DNA of 8,990 nucleotides from Flavobacterium sp. UBA4098 (GTDB lineage Bacteria; Bacteroidota; Bacteroidia; Flavobacteriales; Flavobacteriaceae): contig DFXW01000043.1 of the NCBI GenBank assembly GCA_002382495.1, positions 107,876 through 116,865 on the forward strand, in the 5' to 3' direction. This document shows, in pieces, positions 5,187 through 8,990 of this stretch. The notes under the pieces were generated by a model. It had not been told where the DNA came from and did not search any database. It saw only the letters and a list, made by a program, of their open reading frames with translations. The position numbers were made by a program, and so were the translations under genes. Every line of letters begins with the position of its first letter. Position 1 is the stretch's first letter.

Positions 5187-6602
5187 TTATAATAATGTTG
5201 TCGGGCAAACGTAATCTGTTTTTATAAGATTGGTGTTTTTTATTTCTGTAAATCCTCCTATAACATCCACAAAATTATCCCAACCACGTTGCTTTAAAAT
5301 GGAAGCAGCAATCATAGAGCGATAACCTCCAGCGCAATGCAAAACAAATTTTTTCTCTTTTGGAAATTCAGCCAAATGATTGTTGATTTCGTTTAATGGA
5401 ACATTTATTGCATTTACAAGATGTTCTGATAAGAATTCGCTTTTCTTTCTGACATCAAAAATTAGTGTTTTGTTTAAATCGATGGTGTCTTCTAATTCTT
5501 TGGCTGTAATTCTGTTTACAGTGTCAAATTCAAAACCTTCGTTTTTCCAAGTATCAATTCCACCATTTAGATACCCAATAGTGTGGTCATATCCTATGCG
5601 AGATAAGCGCACCATACTTTCCTCTTCTTTGCCAACTTCGGTTACTAATAAAATTTCTTGTTTGATATCGGCAATCATTTCTCCAACCCACATCGCAAAG
5701 TTTCCATCTAAACCAATATTGATACTGTTCGGGATAAATCCTTTTGCAAATTCGGCAGCGTTACGAGTGTCTAGAACTAAAGCTCTGGTTTCGTTTGCAG
5801 CAACTTCAAATTCAGTTGGATTTAATGGTTTTTTAGCTTTTTTAAGAACTGCATCTAAATTTTCATACCCTTTTATATTCATCAACACATTAGCTGGAAA
5901 ATAACCTGGAGGATTAGTTAATCCTGTTAAAACAGCTGTTACAAATTCGTCTTCTGTCATTTTTGGATTTAGAGCATAATTTGTTTTCTTTTGATTTCCA
6001 AGAGTATCAGTAGTTTCTTTGCTCATCATTTTACCGCAAGCAGATCCAGCGCCGTGATTTGGATATACAATCAAATCATCAGATAAAGGCATAATTTTTT
6101 CACGAAGCGAATGAAATAAATGGCGTGCTAATTTGTCTTGTGTTAAATCGGCAACAACGTGCTGTGCTAAATCTGGACGACCAACATCACCAATAAATAG
6201 CGTGTCTCCAGTAATTATACCGTGTTCTTTTCCGTTTTCATCTATAAGTAAATAGGTTGTACTCTCCATAGTGTGTCCTGGAGTATGTATAACTTTCACT
6301 TTATATTTTCCGATTTCAAAAATTTGACCATCAGTGGCAGATATAATTTCGTAAGCTGGTTTTGCTGTTGGGCCATATACAATTTTAGCATTGGTTTTGT
6401 TAGCCAAATCTAAATGACCGGCAACAAAATCAGCATGAAAATGGGTTAGAAATACATATTTAATTTTTGCATTATCTTTAAATGCGCGGTCAATGTATGG
6501 TTGTACCTCTCGTAATGGATCAAAAATGGCAGCTTCGCCATTACTTTCAATATAATAGGCAGCGTGAGCAATACATCCTGTATAAATTTGTTCGATTTTC
6601 AT
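5187..6602 (-). CDS. Persulfide dioxygenase-rhodanese fusion (CstB-like), paralogue 2
   Basis: A 471-residue protein with the same domain order as paralogue 1 (2874-4292); 71 of the first 100 aligned residues are identical by hand count. The dioxygenase part has THFHADFVAGH (His54, His56, Asp58), GHTMEST (His110), TGDTLFIGDVGRPDL (Asp132) and PNHGAGSACGK (His183, Cys190 region). The middle rhodanese-like domain lacks the cysteine (LLVTEVG). The C-terminal rhodanese has Cys423 in HCAGGYRS, and the shared distal Cys466 is in TDYVC. Expected chemistry is oxidation of low-molecular-weight persulfide to sulfite plus sulfur transfer. An in-frame start at 6650 is rejected: those 16 extra residues do not resemble the paralogue, and the promoter -7 element at 6648-6655 would lie inside the reading frame. 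From 6602 the protein begins MKIEQIYTGC exactly as paralogue 1 does. It is a single-gene unit with its own promoter, an extra distal box and a terminator. Confidence 0.93.
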   Translation of the reverse strand: MKIEQIYTGCIAHAAYYIESNGEAAIFDPLREVQPYIDRAFKDNAKIKYVFLTHFHADFVAGHLDLANKTNAKIVYGPTAKPAYEIISATDGQIFEIGKYKVKVIHTPGHTMESTTYLLIDENGKEHGIITGDTLFIGDVGRPDLAQHVVADLTQDKLARHLFHSLREKIMPLSDDLIVYPNHGAGSACGKMMSKETTDTLGNQKKTNYALNPKMTEDEFVTAVLTGLTNPPGYFPANVLMNIKGYENLDAVLKKAKKPLNPTEFEVAANETRALVLDTRNAAEFAKGFIPNSINIGLDGNFAMWVGEMIADIKQEILLVTEVGKEEESMVRLSRIGYDHTIGYLNGGIDTWKNEGFEFDTVNRITAKELEDTIDLNKTLIFDVRKKSEFLSEHLVNAINVPLNEINNHLAEFPKEKKFVLHCAGGYRSMIAASILKQRGWDNFVDVIGGFTEIKNTNLIKTDYVCPTTLL

Positions 6603-6647
6603 AATAACATATTTTAAATTGATAAACGATCTAATTAATTTTCGAAA

Positions 6648-6692
6648 CAAAATTAGGAGTAGTCTTTTATATTGAATATGACAATTATCATA
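6648..6692 (-). promoter_or_regulatory. Crp/Fnr-type activated promoter of dioxygenase-rhodanese paralogue 2
   Basis: The palindrome TATGACAATTATCATA (6677-6692) is the most divergent of the set, but lies exactly 21 bp from an exact -7 element TAATTTTG (minus strand, 6648-6655). The predicted start near 6643 gives a leader of about 41 nt. Confidence 0.72.
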
Positions 6693-6724
6693 AGAAAATA
6701 ATTTTTTTATCAGTAAATACAGTA

Positions 6725-6740
6725 TGTGACAAAAGTTACA
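6725..6740 (-). promoter_or_regulatory. Distal Crp/Fnr-like box upstream of dioxygenase-rhodanese paralogue 2
   Basis: TGTGACAAAAGTTACA matches the consensus better than the proximal box. Its centre is 48 bp further upstream, near -89.5 from the predicted start, a spacing compatible with a second dimer on the same promoter face. Confidence 0.6.
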
Positions 6741-6779
6741 GAGAAAAAAAGGATTCTAAACTTAATACTAAATCATAAA

Positions 6780-6807
6780 AAAACCATCCTATAATTAGGA
6801 TGGTTTT
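6780..6807 (-). terminator. Intrinsic terminator of the peroxiredoxin gene
   Basis: AAAACCATCCTA (6780-6791) and TAGGATGGTTTT (6796-6807) pair perfectly over 12 bp around a 4-nt loop, 21 bp after the peroxiredoxin stop. On the minus strand the T-run continues past the stem to 6774-6780 with only small interruption. Confidence 0.92.
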
Positions 6808-6828
6808 GATTTGTAATTTGAACTACTA

Positions 6829-7473
6829 TTAGATTGATTTTTTTGCTAAATACCAATCTACCATTTCTAAATCACTATTTTTTCTTTCCGCTAAAGCTTC
6901 AACCGTTTTTGGAGCTGGAACAATTACTTTATCTCCAGGTTGCCAGTCTAATGGCATAGCTACTTTGTGTTCATCAGAAGCTTGAAGTGCTAATAAAGCT
7001 CTTTTTATTTCGGCCATATTTCTACCTACATTAAGTGGATAATACATGATCAAGCGTACTTTCCCTTCTGGATCCATAATAAATACAGCTCTAACAGCTG
7101 CTGTTTCGCTCTCACCTGGCTGTAACATTCCGTATAATTTAGATACTTCCATAGAAATATCTGCTACTATTGGGAATTCAAATAAAACGCCTGTTTTTTC
7201 ATGAACTGCATTAACCCAAGCAATATGAGCATGAATACTATCAATACTTAAACCCATTAATTTTGTGTTGTGTTTTGCGAAAAATTCTTTTTCGTTTGCA
7301 AAGCCACTCATTTCAGTTGTACATACCGGAGTGAAATCAGCAGGATGTGAAAAAAACACTACCCAACTTCCTTTGTTGTATTCTGAGAACTTTAATTTTC
7401 CAGTAGTAGTTACAGCTTCAAAATCTGGAGCCATGTCGCCAATTCTTGGCATTAAAAATACTTTTTCTTCCAT
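6829..7473 (-). CDS. 1-Cys peroxiredoxin (Prx6 subfamily)
   Basis: A 214-residue cytoplasmic peroxiredoxin of the long Prx6 type (family length about 210-225). The active site is PADFTPVCTTE with peroxidatic Cys51 and Thr48; the conserved Arg is Arg128 (AVRAVFIMDPEG). Cys51 is the only cysteine in the protein, so there is no internal resolving cysteine and an external thiol must reduce it. The Prx6 C-terminal extension with LDWQPGD and a final WYLAKKS is complete. The enzyme reduces H2O2 and organic hydroperoxides; 1-Cys enzymes can also be persulfidated, and its promoter box suggests control together with the sulfur genes. The ATG at 7473 is used; an internal Met8 (MPRIGDMAPDF) could be an alternative start, but the predicted leader of about 29 nt fits 7473. 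It is a single-gene unit between cydB and dioxygenase paralogue 2. Confidence 0.95.
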   Translation of the reverse strand: MEEKVFLMPRIGDMAPDFEAVTTTGKLKFSEYNKGSWVVFFSHPADFTPVCTTEMSGFANEKEFFAKHNTKLMGLSIDSIHAHIAWVNAVHEKTGVLFEFPIVADISMEVSKLYGMLQPGESETAAVRAVFIMDPEGKVRLIMYYPLNVGRNMAEIKRALLALQASDEHKVAMPLDWQPGDKVIVPAPKTVEALAERKNSDLEMVDWYLAKKSI

Positions 7474-7506
7474 GATAATATTATTTAGATGATTAATTTA
7501 ATACTG

Positions 7507-7551
7507 CAAATTTAGGTTAGAGAAAAGCATTGGTTTGTGACAATTATCACT
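7507..7551 (-). promoter_or_regulatory. Crp/Fnr-type activated promoter of the peroxiredoxin gene
   Basis: The palindrome TGTGACAATTATCACT (7536-7551) is 21 bp from an exact -7 element TAAATTTG (minus strand, 7507-7514). The geometry is identical to the other four promoters. Confidence 0.78.
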
Positions 7552-7607
7552 AAGTATAAATTTTTTCTATTGAATTTATTTATCAATAATAAATAATTAT
7601 TATAGTC

Positions 7608-8645
7608 TTAGTAACTCGTATCGTCGAGTTTTACTTTTCCGTTAAAAGTACTGTATAGAAAGAAAAAATATCCAGCCAACAAAGGAGTTCCAATTACAAC
7701 AATAGTTAGCATAATTCCCAATGATTTTTGTGAAGATGCTGCATTATATATTGTAACATTATATTTGGGATCAATGGTAGATATTAATAATGTTGGGTAT
7801 AATTGAATGGCAACAAGCATTAACAAGAACATCATGGTGATAGATGAGAATACCAACGCTAGCATATACCTTTTTTTTGAAACCAATCTAGGGACATTTG
7901 CAACGGCTAAAAAAGATAAAAGAGGCACTACAAAATAAATAGGATTTTCCCTAAAATTTGCGGTTACTTCAGGTATAAATATTAGGGTATATAATGTCAT
8001 TATTCCGAAAGTGATTATAAAGAATATCATTGCTCTTCGGAGTAAAAAAGTTAACCTAGCGTGTAATCTTCCTTCGGTTTTTAATAATAAATAAATGGCT
8101 CCTTGTGTCATAAATAAAGCTAAAGTGGTTAAGCCAGTCATTATTGCATAAGGATTTAAGAAAGAAAAAAATACCCCGCCTTTGTAGCTGAAATTTTCCC
8201 CTAAAGGAAAGCCTTGCAAAATATTTCCAAGAACAACGCCTAATAAAAATGCAATCATAATACTAGATATGCTATACACAAAATCCCAAGTTTTTCTCCA
8301 CCACAACATTTCTTCGGCACTACGAAATTTTATGGCAGCAGCTCTAAGTACATTGAACATCAAAAACAACATAAAAGGCACATACATTGCCGATAACATT
8401 GTGGCATACATTACTGGAAAACCAGCAAATAGTGCACCACCACCAATAACCAGCCAGACTTGATTGGCATCCCAAACCGGAGCAATTGCATTTATAGCAA
8501 TTCTTCGGCTTATATCTTTTTGAAAAAACAAATGCCAAGCACCAGCTCCAAAATCAAATCCTTCGAGAATAGCATAACCAGAAAATAAAAGTCCGATCAC
8601 TAAATACCACAACGTTGGATAATCAATTCCTAAAAAATATTCCAT
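7608..8645 (-). CDS. cydB: Cytochrome bd ubiquinol/menaquinol oxidase subunit II
   Basis: A 345-residue integral membrane protein, somewhat shorter than the 379 residues of E. coli CydB, as usual in Bacteroidota. Family motifs are clear: LEGFDFGAG (27-35), PVWDANQVWLVIGGGALFAGFP (56-77, beginning PVWDANQ) and SLGIMLTIVVIG near the end. Eight or nine hydrophobic helices are spread over the length, with a charged C-terminal tail (KVKLDDTSY). With CydA it forms the inner-membrane oxidase that reduces O2 with quinol at high affinity; bd oxidases of other bacteria are known to be little inhibited by sulfide. It starts 21 bp after the cydA stop in a cydAB operon. The 134 bp to the peroxiredoxin start hold that gene's own promoter and no strong terminator. 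Confidence 0.96.
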   Translation of the reverse strand: MEYFLGIDYPTLWYLVIGLLFSGYAILEGFDFGAGAWHLFFQKDISRRIAINAIAPVWDANQVWLVIGGGALFAGFPVMYATMLSAMYVPFMLFLMFNVLRAAAIKFRSAEEMLWWRKTWDFVYSISSIMIAFLLGVVLGNILQGFPLGENFSYKGGVFFSFLNPYAIMTGLTTLALFMTQGAIYLLLKTEGRLHARLTFLLRRAMIFFIITFGIMTLYTLIFIPEVTANFRENPIYFVVPLLSFLAVANVPRLVSKKRYMLALVFSSITMMFLLMLVAIQLYPTLLISTIDPKYNVTIYNAASSQKSLGIMLTIVVIGTPLLAGYFFFLYSTFNGKVKLDDTSY

Positions 8646-8666
8646 AATTATTGATTTTTAAGATTT

Positions 8667-8990
8667 TTAGAACGATTTAAAATTAACTTGTTCATTAAGT
8701 TCATCATAAGGTCCGTGTTTTATTTTCTTATTGACCATATAAATAAACAGTACTAATAGCAGTGCATAAATTACTGTAAACATAATTAACGAAAACACAA
8801 TTTGATGTGACGAAACCTCTTGTGAAAAAGCTTCATTAGTTCTTAATTGCCCATAAACCACCCAAGGTTGTCTGCCCATTTCGGCCGCAAACCAACCCAC
8901 TTGATTGGCAATTTGTGGTAATAGTACAGAAAATGAAAATATCCATAATAACCATTTTGTTTCGAATAATTTTCCTCGCCACCATAAAAA
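8667..8990 (-). CDS. cydA: Cytochrome bd oxidase subunit I, C-terminal fragment (cut by window edge)
   Basis: The last 107 residues of CydA read into the window with no start inside it; the frame is open to base 8990. The segment NQVGWFAAEMGRQPWVVYG is the conserved CydA sequence before the last helix (E. coli has GWFVAEYGRQPW), followed by a hydrophobic helix (about IVFSLIMFTVIYALLLVLFIY) and a basic/acidic tail ending FKSF. The GTG at 8900 inside GWFAAEMG is an internal valine, not a start. CydA carries the three haems and the quinol site; these lie in the part outside the window. The first gene of the cydAB operon must begin beyond the right edge, so its promoter cannot be checked for the Crp/Fnr-like box. 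Confidence 0.95.
   Translation of the reverse strand, partial: FLWWRGKLFETKWLLWIFSFSVLLPQIANQVGWFAAEMGRQPWVVYGQLRTNEAFSQEVSSHQIVFSLIMFTVIYALLLVLFIYMVNKKIKHGPYDELNEQVNFKSF

Noticed and set aside
6603..6650. Longer N-terminus for dioxygenase paralogue 2 (start at 6650)
   Set aside because: The added 16 residues have no counterpart in the paralogue, and the frame would run through the promoter -7 element at 6648-6655; MKIEQIYTGC from 6602 matches the paralogue exactly.
7574..7594. AT-only hairpin after cydB as a terminator
   Set aside because: The 7-bp stem contains no G or C and such pairings arise by chance in AT-rich spacers; no confident terminator of cydAB could be identified.
1..8990. 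RNA genes, CRISPR arrays, insertion sequences, attachment sites
   Set aside because: No tRNA- or rRNA-like segments, no regularly spaced repeats and no transposase or terminal inverted repeats were seen; all gaps between genes are under about 230 bp and are explained by promoters and terminators.

Overview
This is a low-GC stretch with TAnnTTTG-type promoter elements and Flavobacteriia-like proteins (CydA/CydB, a tandem rhodanese set, PDO-rhodanese fusions, a small membrane protein ending in GCCGNNGC). It looks like the chromosome of a flavobacterium or close relative in the Bacteroidota. All sixteen genes recognised, including one cut at each window edge, lie on the minus strand, so transcription runs from high to low coordinates.

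Layout in the direction of transcription: (i) the end of cydA and all of cydB, a cytochrome bd quinol oxidase (8990-7608). (ii) A single-gene unit for a 1-Cys peroxiredoxin (7473-6829), closed by a clear hairpin terminator. (iii) A single-gene unit for a metallo-beta-lactamase persulfide dioxygenase fused to two rhodanese domains (6602-5187), closed by a perfect 16-bp-stem terminator. (iv) A beta-carbonic anhydrase lipoprotein (5061-4399). (v) A second, paralogous dioxygenase-rhodanese fusion followed by two tandem single-domain rhodaneses, one cytoplasmic and one with a signal peptide (4292-2151), then a composite hairpin. (vi) A tightly packed run of six small genes: DinB-like, a Cys-rich two-helix membrane protein, thioredoxin, DUF202 membrane protein, an unusual rhodanese, and an HMA-domain protein (2065-168). 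(vii) The first 21 codons of a YeeE/YedE-type sulfur transporter (63-1).

The theme is reactive-sulfur handling. The likely scheme is uptake of thiosulfate or other sulfane sulfur by the YeeE/YedE protein, oxidation of low-molecular-weight persulfides to sulfite with sulfur transfer by the dioxygenase-rhodanese fusions, sulfane-sulfur relay by stand-alone rhodaneses and thioredoxin, peroxide removal by the peroxiredoxin, and respiration through cytochrome bd, which is known in other bacteria to tolerate sulfide. This pathway is inference from families; only the domains and active-site residues are seen directly.

The most striking signal is regulatory. Five separate transcription units (yeeE/yedE, both dioxygenase fusions, the carbonic anhydrase, the peroxiredoxin) each carry a 16-bp Crp/Fnr-like palindrome (consensus about TGTRACAWWWRTCACA) exactly 21 bp from a Bacteroidota -7 element (TAnnTTTG; one mismatch in one case). 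The geometry places every palindrome centre near -41.5. This identical 45-bp architecture, five times in under 8 kb, argues for one Crp/Fnr-family activator running a dedicated sulfur regulon. The regulator gene itself is not in the window.
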